Of a DNA stretch of 64,000 bases, positions 36,772 to 45,485 are shown piece by piece. The position numbers and the translations under genes are program-made. Numbering within the stretch: the first letter of the stretch is position 1; each line of letters starts with the position of its first letter. This DNA comes from Dysgonomonas sp. Marseille-P4361 (GTDB lineage: Bacteria; Bacteroidota; Bacteroidia; Bacteroidales; Dysgonomonadaceae): the NCBI RefSeq assembly GCF_900343125.1, contig NZ_OPYL01000005.1, positions 124,001-188,000 of the forward strand, given 5' to 3'. The notes below the pieces were generated by a model. It saw only the letters and a list, made by a program, of their open reading frames with translations. It made no database searches and had not been told where the DNA came from.

Positions 36772-37824
36772 ATGCAAGCGAAAAATAATAATTTGACCCT
36801 AACGCTTAAAAAATGCTGCCTCCTTCCTATAGCAGCAATGTTTTTGATTTCAATGAGTAGTTTCTCGCAGACGAATGGAGGAACTACGAACAATAAAGCA
36901 GAGAATTCTGATCGTGTTGAGCTGAAATATAAACAGCGACACAGCAGAGCTACTACAGAGAATCTATATGCGGATGGTATTAAGATAAAAAGAGATCTTT
37001 CTTTGTTGAAGGAAATTCAAGAAGAACGTATTCTTGATGCCGATGAAATACCTGCAGAGGAATTATATAGTAGTATTTGGAATAACCGTTATGTGAATGC
37101 ATATCGTTCTATCGAAAATATTCCGGATACATTCAGAGTCAATCTTGATAATTTCACAATGCCTTCGATGGGACATGTGACTTCTCATTATGGAATGAGG
37201 GGGAGAGGACGTCGTAAGCGAATGCATTATGGAATAGACTTGAAGGTTCAGACGGGAGATACTATCTATGCTGCATTTGATGGTAAAGTACGCGTAAAAC
37301 AATATGAACGTAGAGGTTATGGCTATTACGTAGTGTTGCGCCATCCAAACGGACTGGAAACTGTATATGGTCACTTATCTAGATTTTTAGTAGATGAAAA
37401 TGATGTTGTTAAGAGTGGAGATCCTATTGGTTTAGGTGGTAATACCGGACGTTCTACAGGTTCTCATCTTCATTTAGAGTTCCGCTTCCTAGGTAATCCT
37501 ATTAATCCTACATTCATAGTAGACTTTGACAATAAAGTGTGTCATAAAGATAATTATCTGGTGACAGCTTCTAGTTACGATCGTAGTAAGAAAGGAGTTA
37601 ATGTGAATCTGTTGGCCTCATCATCCTCGTCTGCAACAAGATCAAGTGCTACAGTAAAAAACAAATATGCTTCAGGAGAGGTTAGTTACCACCGTATCAA
37701 AAGTGGAGATACCCTTGGGGCTATTGCCGGTAAGTATGGAACATCTGTACGAAAATTGTGTTCGTTGAATGGTATTTCGACGAAGACAGTGTTACGTATA
37801 GGAAAATCGATAAGAGTAAAATAG
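36772..37824 (+). CDS. M23-family metallopeptidase with C-terminal LysM domain
   Basis: Envelope peptidoglycan endopeptidase or regulator. After an N-terminal signal (cleaved near SSFSQ) and a linker, the LytM/M23 domain spans about residues 120-235: MHYGIDLKV holds the first zinc His and Asp, YGHLSRF the catalytic His region, and GSHLHLEFRF the final HxH. A LysM repeat closes the protein (about 302-348: YHRIKSGDTLGAIAGKYGTS and onward), for binding glycan. All zinc ligands are present, so it is likely active. The frame is open upstream to 36649 within ndk, but the ATG at 36772 gives the signal peptide and lies four bases after the ndk stop. Confidence 0.92.
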   Translation: MQAKNNNLTLTLKKCCLLPIAAMFLISMSSFSQTNGGTTNNKAENSDRVELKYKQRHSRATTENLYADGIKIKRDLSLLKEIQEERILDADEIPAEELYSSIWNNRYVNAYRSIENIPDTFRVNLDNFTMPSMGHVTSHYGMRGRGRRKRMHYGIDLKVQTGDTIYAAFDGKVRVKQYERRGYGYYVVLRHPNGLETVYGHLSRFLVDENDVVKSGDPIGLGGNTGRSTGSHLHLEFRFLGNPINPTFIVDFDNKVCHKDNYLVTASSYDRSKKGVNVNLLASSSSSATRSSATVKNKYASGEVSYHRIKSGDTLGAIAGKYGTSVRKLCSLNGISTKTVLRIGKSIRVK

Positions 37825-37850
37825 AATTATAATAAATCTGTATTTAAGAA

Positions 37851-37888
37851 AATATAGGGCTGCAAATTTTAATTTGCAGCCCTATATT
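37851..37888. terminator. Bidirectional terminator between the M23 peptidase and ung
   Basis: An 18-bp perfect stem (37851-37868 with 37871-37888) between convergent genes. Confidence 0.9.
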
Positions 37889-37909
37889 ATTTATAAGAAT
37901 AAGTTTAGA

Positions 37910-38572
37910 TTACCATTCTATAGGCTTGATCCCTTTTTGTATTAAGAAGTCATTTGTCTTGCTGAAGTGATCATTCCCAAAGAAGCCATTGTGTGCAGAT
38001 AGAGGTGACGGGTGTACCGATTTTAGAATAAGATGCTTGTTGGGATCTATAAAAGAAGCTTTCTTCTGAGCATACGCTCCCCAGAGGATAAATACAATGT
38101 TTTCCCTCTTTTCTGCAAGTTTATGTATTGCAGCATCGGTAAAAGATTCCCATCCTTTCTTCTGATGTGACCCAGCCATGTGTGCTTGTACAGTAAGAGT
38201 AGCATTGAGCAGGAGTACCCCTTGATTTGCCCATCGGGTAAGATTGCCTGACTGAGGAACAGGAATGCTTAAATTGCGATTGATCTCTTTGAAAATATTG
38301 ACTAATGACGGAGGTTGACGTATCCCATCAGGAACAGAGAAAGAAAGTCCATGAGCCTGCCCATCATTGTGATACGGATCTTGTCCTAATATAACAACCT
38401 TAACCTGATTGAAAGGGGTATGTTCAAAAGCATTGAATATTAGCTTAGCCGGAGGAAAAATCTGTTTTGTCCTGTATTCATTTCTAATAAAGTCGGTGAG
38501 CTTTATAAAATAATCTTTTTCAAATTCATCCTTTAGCTGCTCTTTCCAGCTTTCTTCAATTTTTACATCCAT
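37910..38572 (-). CDS. ung: Uracil-DNA glycosylase
   Basis: Removes uracil from DNA to start base-excision repair. The 220 residues contain the water-activating loop GQDPYHNDGQAHGLSFSV with Asp65, the uracil-binding LLLNATLTV, and the minor-groove loop HPSPLSAHNGFFG with His187. It is family 1 by these motifs. A weak -7 box (TATCTTTA on the minus strand, 38598-38605) is the only promoter hint. Confidence 0.97.
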   Translation of the reverse strand: MDVKIEESWKEQLKDEFEKDYFIKLTDFIRNEYRTKQIFPPAKLIFNAFEHTPFNQVKVVILGQDPYHNDGQAHGLSFSVPDGIRQPPSLVNIFKEINRNLSIPVPQSGNLTRWANQGVLLLNATLTVQAHMAGSHQKKGWESFTDAAIHKLAEKRENIVFILWGAYAQKKASFIDPNKHLILKSVHPSPLSAHNGFFGNDHFSKTNDFLIQKGIKPIEW

Positions 38573-38642
38573 GATAATCGTAGTTTTCTTTGGAGGATAA
38601 AGATAAGATAAATGGATGTAAGTTGCTTAAAGTGTTTTGATA

Positions 38643-38674
38643 TTTGTGATAGTCCTTTATCAGTCGTACTTTTG
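38643..38674 (+). promoter_or_regulatory. Promoter of the MATE transporter, leaderless mRNA likely
   Basis: TTTG (38643-38646), 20 bases, then TACTTTTG (38667-38674): full match. The ATG at 38683 lies only nine bases after the box, leaving almost no leader. Confidence 0.6.
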
Positions 38675-38682
38675 CATCAGTT

Positions 38683-39978
38683 ATGAATAAAAGTATTTTA
38701 CGTTTAGCTGTTCCCAATATTATATCAAATATAACTGTGCCTTTGTTGGGTATGGTTGATCTATTTATTGTGGGGCATCTTGATTCGGAAGATTATATTG
38801 GAGCAATAGCTTTAGCTACAATGTTGTTTAACTTTATCTACTGGAGTTTTTCCTTTTTGCGCATGGGGACAAGTGGGTTTACTGCTCAAGCGTTTGGTGC
38901 AGGGAGTAGAGTAGAGCAAACGAATATATTATTGCGATCAATGAGTGTGGCAATGGGGGCGGGTATCTGTATTATACTTCTGCAATACTTGATTACAGCC
39001 CTAGGCTTTTATCTGTTGAATGCAGATCCTATGGTTCGCGGCTATGCTGAAGATTATTTTCATGTGTATGTTTGGGCTGCTCCGGCTGTATTGGGTATGT
39101 ATACTTTCAATGGTTGGTATGTAGGTATGCAAAATGCTAAAATACCAATGTTTGTTGCTATTGGAGTCAATGTAGTCAATATTGGGCTTAGCCTCTTGTT
39201 TGTGTATGGATTTGGAATGAAAATAAAGGGGGTAGCTTTTGCGACGCTTTGTGCCCAATATACAGGCTTCTTCTTTTTCCTTTTGATGTGGAATCTTAAA
39301 TATGGCTGGCTAAAGAAATATTTTAATCTGATGGTACTTCGAGACTTGAAGTCATATATTCCTTTCTTTAAAGTTAATAGTGATATTTTTATCCGAACAA
39401 TGGCTCTGGTTGCAGTTACTACATTTTTTACATCTGCATCTTCCCGATCGGGCAAGGATATCTTAGCAGTAAATGCATTGTTGATGCAGATGTTTATTCT
39501 GTTTTCGTATATGATGGATGGCTTTGCATATGCAGCAGAAGCCTTGACCGGAAAATTTATTGGTGCAAATAAAAGATTAGAACTGAAGTTTTTGGTCAAA
39601 CGGTTATTTGCATGGGGAATCGTAGTCGTTGTTTTATTTACTGCGGTTTATGCTTTCTTCTTAGAAGATATTTTAAGGTTGTTGACAGATAAAGAAAATA
39701 TTATTGCGTTAAGTAAAGAGTATCAGTTTTGGGTGCTTCTTATTCCGGTTGCGGGTTTTTCAGCCTTTCTTTGGGATGGTATCTTTGTGGGTGCCACTGC
39801 TTCGCATCAAATGCGGAATTCGATGCTTATTGCAGTTGCTGTCTTTTTTATTATTTATTTTGCTTTTTCTCATATTTCGGCGAACAATATTCTTTGGTTT
39901 GCGTTTATCATGTATCTGGCTCTAAGGGGAATAGTTCAGAGTTTTATGGCTCCTGCTATTTTGAATGATTCCAGATAG
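38683..39978 (+). CDS. MATE-family multidrug/organic cation exporter (DinF-like)
   Basis: A 431-residue, twelve-helix antiporter that exports drugs or metabolites using sodium or proton gradients. The start (ILRLAVPNIISNITVPLLGM, then VDLFIVGHL) and the second-half repeat (IPFFKVNSDIFIRTMALVAV) match the DinF branch. The promoter box ends nine bases before the ATG, so the mRNA may be leaderless; a later start would remove the first conserved helix. Flavodoxin follows 33 bases downstream and may be co-transcribed. Confidence 0.92.
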   Translation: MNKSILRLAVPNIISNITVPLLGMVDLFIVGHLDSEDYIGAIALATMLFNFIYWSFSFLRMGTSGFTAQAFGAGSRVEQTNILLRSMSVAMGAGICIILLQYLITALGFYLLNADPMVRGYAEDYFHVYVWAAPAVLGMYTFNGWYVGMQNAKIPMFVAIGVNVVNIGLSLLFVYGFGMKIKGVAFATLCAQYTGFFFFLLMWNLKYGWLKKYFNLMVLRDLKSYIPFFKVNSDIFIRTMALVAVTTFFTSASSRSGKDILAVNALLMQMFILFSYMMDGFAYAAEALTGKFIGANKRLELKFLVKRLFAWGIVVVVLFTAVYAFFLEDILRLLTDKENIIALSKEYQFWVLLIPVAGFSAFLWDGIFVGATASHQMRNSMLIAVAVFFIIYFAFSHISANNILWFAFIMYLALRGIVQSFMAPAILNDSR

Positions 39979-40011
39979 TTGATAATCAATTCAGTAATAT
40001 ATTAATTTGTT

Positions 40012-40506
40012 ATGAGTAAAATTGCAATAGTTTACGGCTCTTCTACCGGAGCCACAGAGGCGGTAGCTGAAAAACTTCAGAAAGCATTGGGTGAAGCTGA
40101 CCTTTACAATGCTGATGGGTTGAATGTAGAAGATCTTAAGTCTTATGATTTCTTGATCTTTGGAGCTTCTACGACAGGAATTGGAGACCTTCAAGATGAT
40201 TGGGATATCCTCCTTCCTAAAATTGAAAAATTAGATTTCACTGGGAAAAAAGTAGCTCTATTCGGATTAGGAGATAGTGCTTCTTTCTCTACTAGCTTTG
40301 CCGGAGGAATGTATGTAATTTACAAAGCATTGAAAGGAAAAGTGGAAATTGTAGGTTCTGTATCAGCAGAAGGCTATACTTTCGATGATTCGGAGGCTTT
40401 GGTTGACGGTCGTTTCGTTGGGTTGGCTCTTGATGAAGATAATGAGTACGATCAGACAGAAGGACGTATTGACTGTTGGGTAGAAGATTTGAAGAAATAT
40501 CTATAA
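40012..40506 (+). CDS. fldA: Flavodoxin
   Basis: Small FMN electron carrier that can replace ferredoxin. The phosphate loop is GSSTGATEAVAEKL (about residues 9-22), the isoalloxazine loops are FGASTTGIGDLQDDW and GLGDSASFSTSFAGGMYVIY, and the length (164) fits long-chain flavodoxins. It follows the MATE gene by 33 bases with no promoter box visible, and ends at a terminator shared with the convergent small membrane protein. Confidence 0.95.
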   Translation: MSKIAIVYGSSTGATEAVAEKLQKALGEADLYNADGLNVEDLKSYDFLIFGASTTGIGDLQDDWDILLPKIEKLDFTGKKVALFGLGDSASFSTSFAGGMYVIYKALKGKVEIVGSVSAEGYTFDDSEALVDGRFVGLALDEDNEYDQTEGRIDCWVEDLKKYL

Positions 40507-40528
40507 AAACCGGTAACGTAAGCATATA

Positions 40529-40567
40529 AATAAGGCTGTGAGTCGTAAGATTTGCAGCCTTATTTTT
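40529..40567 (+). terminator. Terminator of flavodoxin
   Basis: AATAAGGCTG (40529-40538) pairs with CAGCCTTATT (40555-40564), followed by Ts; the right arm overlaps the stop of the convergent small gene. Confidence 0.8.
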
Positions 40568-40844
40568 TATATAATTCGATAGCCTTGATTAGCAGAATTG
40601 CAGCTGTAAGAATAACAATAAGCACAATTAGAACAACAGGAAGAGAGCTTATTAACGAGCCTGTATTGGAGGCAAAGTATAGATAAGAAAATATTCCGAT
40701 CAGTAAAACCCAACTGATAGAAGACAGGATAGAAAGTATTACTAGTAATTTCGATTCTTCCTTTTTTGCACCAAAGTGCCTGATCAGTATATAGATTGGA
40801 ACATTGAAGCAAATGAATAGGATGATGATATTAATTAATGACAT
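40560..40844 (-). CDS. Small membrane protein, unknown function
   Basis: A 94-residue protein with three predicted membrane helices (about 2-22, 32-58 and 66-90) separated by short charged loops (RHFGAKKEESK) and a basic end (ELYKK). I recognise no family. It lies 17 bases after tsaB on the same strand and is presumably its co-transcribed partner. A second frame over the same bases (40567-40812) is a shadow; this frame is preferred for its hydrophobic periodicity and spacing. Confidence 0.65.
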   Translation of the reverse strand: MSLINIIILFICFNVPIYILIRHFGAKKEESKLLVILSILSSISWVLLIGIFSYLYFASNTGSLISSLPVVLIVLIVILTAAILLIKAIELYKK

Positions 40845-40861
40845 GCTGTTTTTCGTTATAG

Positions 40862-41557
40862 TTATCCCAGTACTTTGTTTTTAGGAGTTGTAGCTACAAA
40901 CTCTTTCAGATAAAATGGTTCAAAGTAGGCAACGTCTACAAAGTCTTGCTTTGCATAAGCTTCATTGGCTAATTTTACCATATCCGAAGCTTTCGGATAT
41001 ATTCCATCTATAAAGATAGTATTTTGTTTTGGTAATACCTCTTTACATTTGGCTGCACCGTTCCCAAAAAATACTATCTGTTTTTCCTTTAAAATATCAG
41101 CGAACGAATTTTCGTCGATAATATCTGCACTGGTAGGACGTATTTCATTTAGATCTGTGTCTAGTAGTAGGTCATATACTTCCATCCTTCTGGCATCTAT
41201 CATAGGACACAGAATCGCATTATTGTCTATTGCTTTATTATCAACAATTCCTTGAGCCATTATTTTAAGTGTATTGATGGCGATGAGGGGGATGCTTAGA
41301 CCATAGCAAAGTCCTTTAGCTTCAGAAATACCAATTCTAAGACCGGTGTATGAGCCCGGGCCACAACTAACAGCTACAGCATCCAGTTTTATGTTTTTTG
41401 CACGCATTTCGTTGATGGCATCATTTACAAATACGCCTAATAGGACAGCATGCGAAGGTCCTTTAGTTTCTTCTTTATAGTAAATGATTTCGTTATCTTT
41501 TGATATTGAAACAGAGCAGACTTCTGTTGCTGTTTCTATGTTTAATATGTAGGACAT
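40862..41557 (-). CDS. tsaB: tRNA threonylcarbamoyladenosine biosynthesis protein TsaB
   Basis: A partner of TsaD in making t6A37 of ANN-decoding tRNAs. The actin-like start LNIETATEVCSVSISKDNE and the hallmark SCGPGSYTGLRIGISEAKGL are present; length 231 matches. TsaB has lost the metal site of TsaD and acts as a scaffold in the TsaBDE complex (family knowledge). A perfect TAATTTTG box on the minus strand at 41580-41587 gives a leader of about 16 bases. Confidence 0.95.
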   Translation of the reverse strand: MSYILNIETATEVCSVSISKDNEIIYYKEETKGPSHAVLLGVFVNDAINEMRAKNIKLDAVAVSCGPGSYTGLRIGISEAKGLCYGLSIPLIAINTLKIMAQGIVDNKAIDNNAILCPMIDARRMEVYDLLLDTDLNEIRPTSADIIDENSFADILKEKQIVFFGNGAAKCKEVLPKQNTIFIDGIYPKASDMVKLANEAYAKQDFVDVAYFEPFYLKEFVATTPKNKVLG

Positions 41558-41579
41558 CGTTATTTAAATATTTGAAGTA

Positions 41580-41587
41580 CAAAATTA
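41580..41587 (-). promoter_or_regulatory. -7 promoter box of tsaB
   Basis: Perfect TAATTTTG on the minus strand, 23 bases before the ATG. Confidence 0.5.
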
Positions 41588-41651
41588 AACAATTTATAAT
41601 AAAGCCTGCTCAATATCTATTTTTCTTATACGCCATTTTAATTCTTTTTTG

Positions 41652-41659
41652 TACATTTG
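41652..41659 (+). promoter_or_regulatory. -7 promoter box of rnr
   Basis: Perfect TACATTTG, leaving a leader of about 70 bases. Confidence 0.45.
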
Positions 41660-41733
41660 ATTGTTTCAACAATGTAAAAAAGAGGTTTTGTAGCGATTTT
41701 ATAATTTGTTGAAATAGATTTAAAAGACGAATT

Positions 41734-43887
41734 ATGGGAAAAAATAGAATACCGCACAAGTCAGATAAGAAAAGAGGCAAGAAAGAAATTACAAAAAGTA
41801 TAGTTAATTTCTTTAATAGTAATTCTGCTGACTCATTTAGTCATAAACAAATAGTTGAAAAAATAGGGCTGAAAAAGCCAGTTGAAAAAGAAATAGTAGC
41901 TAATGTATTGTATAATCTGCTCGAAGATGCCTTTATTGTAGAAACAGCTAAGGGAAAGTTTAAATCTAATAATAGAGGTTTATTTCTGGAAGGTATTTTT
42001 GAAAGAAGAAGTAACGGAAAGAATTTCTTTGTCCCTGATGGAGACGCCGAGGATTCACATATATTTATCGCTGAGCGTAACTCTGAACATGCGATGGATG
42101 GCGATAGAGTGAAAGTGCAAATGCTGGCAAAGCGTAAAGGAAGAGCGCCTGAAGCAGAAGTAGTTGAAATTCTGGAACGTAAACGTACGACCTTTGTAGG
42201 TGTACTCGATGTTCAGAAACACTTTGCTTTTCTGGTAATGGATAGTAAGTTCCTTGCAAATGATATCTTTATCCCAAGAGAGAACCTTAAAGGAGGAAAA
42301 GATGGAGATAAGGCGCTTGTAGAGGTCGTAGAGTGGCCTAAAAAAGCAAAAAATCCGATCGGAAAAGTAATTGATATACTTGGTCTGGCCGGAGAAAATA
42401 ATACAGAAATGAATGCTATTCTGGCAGAATTTGGTTTGCCGTACAAATATCCTGCAAAAGTGGAGGCAGCTGCAAATAAAATTCCGGATGCTATTCCGGA
42501 AGAAGAAATTGCCCGTCGCGAAGATTTTAGAAATACATTAACTTTCACAATAGATCCACGCGATGCAAAAGACTTTGATGATGCATTATCCATCAAACAT
42601 TTGGATAATGGAAATTGGGAAGTAGGAATTCATATTGCCGATGTAACATATTTTGTACAAGAAGGAGATATTATAGACAAGGAGGCTGAGAGTCGTGCTA
42701 CTTCCATTTATTTGGTCGACCGCACAATCCCTATGTTGCCGGAGCGGTTGAGTAATAACCTTTGTTCTCTTCGTCCTAACGAAGATAAATTGTGTTATTC
42801 GGCTGTGATTGAAATGGATGATGAGGCAAATGTGAAAAACTATCGTATCCTTCGCACTATAATTAATTCTGATAGACGATTCACCTACGAAGAAGCACAA
42901 GATATAATCGAGACAGGCGAAGGTGAATATAAAGATGAAATACTTAAATTGAATGATCTGGCTAAAAGATTGAGAGCTAAACGCTTCAAAGATGGGGCAA
43001 TAGCTTTTGATAGACATGAAGTTCGATTTGAAATTGACGAGAAAGGTAAACCGTTGAGTGTCTATTTCAAATATGCAAAAGACTCTAACAAATTGATAGA
43101 AGAGTTTATGCTTTTGGCAAACAGAACAGTTGCAGAGTTTATAGGCAAGGTTGCAAAGAATAAGAATCCAAAGACTTTTGTATATAGAATTCATGACGTT
43201 CCGAATGCCCAAAAGATGGAGAATCTATCGGAGTTTATTCGCCGATTTGGTTACAAGATAAAGGTTGATGGAACCAAAACTTCAGTATCAAAGTCAATTA
43301 ATCATTTGTTGGACGAAGTAAGTGGAAAGGCCGAAGAAAACTTGATTTCTACTATTGCCATACGAGCGATGGCTAAAGCCACTTATTCTACAGTAAATAT
43401 AGGTCACTACGGATTGGCTTTTGACTATTATTCTCACTTTACATCTCCTATTCGCCGCTATCCCGATATGATGGTACATCGCCTGCTTACCCGATATATG
43501 GACGGAGGGCGTAGTGCCAGTAAGCAGTTGTACGAAAGTAAATGTGAGCATAGTTCCGATATGGAGCAACTGGCTGCAAGTGCAGAACGTGCATCCATCA
43601 AATATAAACAAGTAGAATTTATGTCGGATAAACTGGGACAGGTATTCGATGCTGTAATTTCAGGAATTACAGAATGGGGACTTTATGCTGAAATAGATGA
43701 AAATAAGTGTGAAGGTATGATTTCTATCCGTGATCTGGATGATGATTTTTATGAGTTCGATGAAAAGAACTACTGTCTTCGCGGACGTCGCAAAAAACGC
43801 GTATATAGTTTAGGTGATCCGATAACAATTAAGGTTGCTAGAGCAAATCTTGAACGAAAACAATTGGATTTTGCTTTAGTTGAATAA
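41734..43887 (+). CDS. rnr: Ribonuclease R
   Basis: Processive 3'-5' exoribonuclease that degrades structured RNA. Domains in order: winged-helix and cold-shock-like domains (about 15-245), the RNB catalytic core with TIDPRDAKDFDDALSI (metal Asp cluster) and HYGLAFDYYSHFTSPIRRYP, and a C-terminal S1 domain (about 630-715, FDAVISGITEWGLYAEIDE). 717 residues is within family range. The lysine-rich C-terminal tail of enteric RNase R is missing, as is common in this phylum. A hairpin at 43908-43941 follows. Confidence 0.96.
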   Translation: MGKNRIPHKSDKKRGKKEITKSIVNFFNSNSADSFSHKQIVEKIGLKKPVEKEIVANVLYNLLEDAFIVETAKGKFKSNNRGLFLEGIFERRSNGKNFFVPDGDAEDSHIFIAERNSEHAMDGDRVKVQMLAKRKGRAPEAEVVEILERKRTTFVGVLDVQKHFAFLVMDSKFLANDIFIPRENLKGGKDGDKALVEVVEWPKKAKNPIGKVIDILGLAGENNTEMNAILAEFGLPYKYPAKVEAAANKIPDAIPEEEIARREDFRNTLTFTIDPRDAKDFDDALSIKHLDNGNWEVGIHIADVTYFVQEGDIIDKEAESRATSIYLVDRTIPMLPERLSNNLCSLRPNEDKLCYSAVIEMDDEANVKNYRILRTIINSDRRFTYEEAQDIIETGEGEYKDEILKLNDLAKRLRAKRFKDGAIAFDRHEVRFEIDEKGKPLSVYFKYAKDSNKLIEEFMLLANRTVAEFIGKVAKNKNPKTFVYRIHDVPNAQKMENLSEFIRRFGYKIKVDGTKTSVSKSINHLLDEVSGKAEENLISTIAIRAMAKATYSTVNIGHYGLAFDYYSHFTSPIRRYPDMMVHRLLTRYMDGGRSASKQLYESKCEHSSDMEQLAASAERASIKYKQVEFMSDKLGQVFDAVISGITEWGLYAEIDENKCEGMISIRDLDDDFYEFDEKNYCLRGRRKKRVYSLGDPITIKVARANLERKQLDFALVE

Positions 43888-43907
43888 TAAAACGGAAAAA
43901 TAAATGA

Positions 43908-43941
43908 TTGGGTATCTGTGAAATAATTTGCAGATACCCAA
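43908..43941 (+). terminator. Terminator of rnr
   Basis: TTGGGTATCTG (43908-43918) pairs perfectly with CAGATACCCAA (43931-43941); the following T-run is short. Confidence 0.65.
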
Positions 43942-43961
43942 ATTTATGTTACCTTAGACGA

Positions 43962-43989
43962 TTGTTAAGGAAAGCTAATTCTTTAACAA
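43962..43989 (+). promoter_or_regulatory. Hairpin in the AIM24 gene leader
   Basis: An 11-bp stem with one wobble (43962-43972 with 43979-43989), loop of six, no T-run, 45 bases before the ATG. It may stabilise the mRNA or be a protein site; no function can be shown. Confidence 0.35.
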
Positions 43990-44034
43990 ACTAAAGGAAA
44001 TTGAAATATAAACAAACGCAAAACACATTACATT

Positions 44035-44727
44035 ATGAACAAGTATTCTATCAAATCTTTTATTGAAGAAACGACTCAGGACGAAACGAAAAATGGATTC
44101 TTTGAACTGGAAAGCCCTTATATGCTCGAACTAAACCTGAATGACCAAATGGTTATGGTAAAAAAAGGAGCTATGGTTGCCTATACTGGTAACGTGAAGT
44201 TCAAAAGAGAGGGGATGTTGAGTAAAGGAATCGGAAATCTTTTAAAGAAGACAGTGTCTGGAGAGGGAACCACAATGATGGAGACTACAGGTACAGGTCG
44301 TGTATATGTTGCCGATTTAGAGAAAAGAGTGAGAATCTTGTATCTGGAAAATGAAAATATAGTAGTAAATGGTAACGATATTTTAGCTCACGAAGCTTCT
44401 ATCAAATCAGAAGTGAAAATGATGAAAAGTATTGCCGGAGTTATGGGAGGAGGCTTGTTCCAGGCACGTCTGAACGGAACCGGTCATGTTGCAATTACTA
44501 CTCATGGAAACCCTATGACTTTGTTAGTTAAACCTGGACAACCAGTATTTACAGATCCCAATGCGACTGTAGCGTGGTCTGGTAATCTTAACCCCCAAAT
44601 GAAAACAGATATCTCTCTAAAAACATTTATTGGTAGAGGTAGTGGTGAAAGTTTTCAGTTGATGTTCGAAGGTGAAGGATGGGTTATCGTTCAACCATGT
44701 GAGGAAGTATACGGAATGCCTCAATAA
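44035..44727 (+). CDS. AIM24-family protein
   Basis: A 230-residue all-beta protein of the AIM24/TerD-unrelated tryptophan-RNA-binding-attenuator-like fold family (AIM24), with MVMVKKGAMVAYTGNVKFKR near residue 37, repeated strand-Gly turns and the closing GESFQLMFEGEGWVIVQPCE. The yeast founder is mitochondrial; the bacterial function is unknown and probably structural or oligomeric. It stands alone between terminators. Cytoplasmic location is inferred from the lack of a signal peptide. Confidence 0.88.
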   Translation: MNKYSIKSFIEETTQDETKNGFFELESPYMLELNLNDQMVMVKKGAMVAYTGNVKFKREGMLSKGIGNLLKKTVSGEGTTMMETTGTGRVYVADLEKRVRILYLENENIVVNGNDILAHEASIKSEVKMMKSIAGVMGGGLFQARLNGTGHVAITTHGNPMTLLVKPGQPVFTDPNATVAWSGNLNPQMKTDISLKTFIGRGSGESFQLMFEGEGWVIVQPCEEVYGMPQ

Positions 44728-44746
44728 TAAAAAAAAAGCTATATAT

Positions 44747-44779
44747 AATAAAAGGTGCCCAAAAGAGGTGCCTTTTATT
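44747..44779 (+). terminator. Terminator of the AIM24 gene
   Basis: A 13-bp stem with two wobbles (44747-44759 with 44767-44779) whose right arm contains TTTT and is followed by GTTT. Confidence 0.7.
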
Positions 44780-44855
44780 GTTTATGGTATGTTAATATCA
44801 ATGGTTGGATTGGATAAAAAAGCAAATTAGTTATACAAAATTGAGTGATTTATAC

Positions 44856-44863
44856 TACTTTTG
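44856..44863 (+). promoter_or_regulatory. -7 promoter box of hpt
   Basis: Perfect TACTTTTG, 31 bases before the hpt ATG. Confidence 0.5.
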
Positions 44864-44894
44864 CTAATTATTTAATATTTAAGAACGTTCATCC

Positions 44895-45431
44895 ATGAAG
44901 ACTGTTAAAGTTAAGGATAAAGAATTTGAACTATTCCTTAGTCAAGAAACTATTGAAAAGGCTATTGCAGATGTAGCAGAAAAGATAAATAAAGATTTAG
45001 CCGGAAAGAATCCGTTGTTTATTTGCGTACTGAACGGATCATTTATGTATGCATCAGAATTGATGAAACGTGTCAGTATCCCTTCAGAAGTGTCATTTGT
45101 GAAAATGTCTTCCTATAAGGGAACTGCCTCAACCGGAAAAATTAAAGAAGTATATGGGCTAGAAGAAGATATCAAAGGTCGTACAATTGTAATTATAGAG
45201 GATATTGTCGATACAGGTCATACAATAGTTCAGATGCTGGATCAGCTAGCATGCGATGAGCCAAAAGAAATTCTAGTCTCTGCAATGCTTTTAAAACCAG
45301 CAGCATTGAAACATTCAGTAAAGCTAGACTATATAGCACTAGAGATACCAAATGATTTTATTGTAGGTTATGGTCTGGACTATGATGGATACGGACGCAA
45401 TCTACCTGACATTTATAAAATAAAAGGATAA
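44895..45431 (+). CDS. hpt: Hypoxanthine phosphoribosyltransferase
   Basis: Salvages hypoxanthine (and possibly guanine) to IMP/GMP using PRPP. The PRPP loop is IVIIEDIVDTGHT (Glu102, Asp103), the flexible catalytic loop contains MSSYKGTASTGKIK, and IVGYGLDYDGYGRNLPDI is the purine-binding end; 178 residues is normal. It heads hpt-adk-obg: adk starts 54 bases downstream. It fits with adk, ndk and uracil permease as part of nucleotide salvage in this region. Confidence 0.96.
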   Translation: MKTVKVKDKEFELFLSQETIEKAIADVAEKINKDLAGKNPLFICVLNGSFMYASELMKRVSIPSEVSFVKMSSYKGTASTGKIKEVYGLEEDIKGRTIVIIEDIVDTGHTIVQMLDQLACDEPKEILVSAMLLKPAALKHSVKLDYIALEIPNDFIVGYGLDYDGYGRNLPDIYKIKG

Positions 45432-45485
45432 TATAAATAAATAATAGATTTGAAACTGTCAAATCTATTTTGTAACTTAAAAGAC

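Noticed and set aside
40567-40812. Second minus-strand frame over the small membrane protein
   Set aside because: Overlaps almost completely; composition is less regular and its start is inside the other gene.
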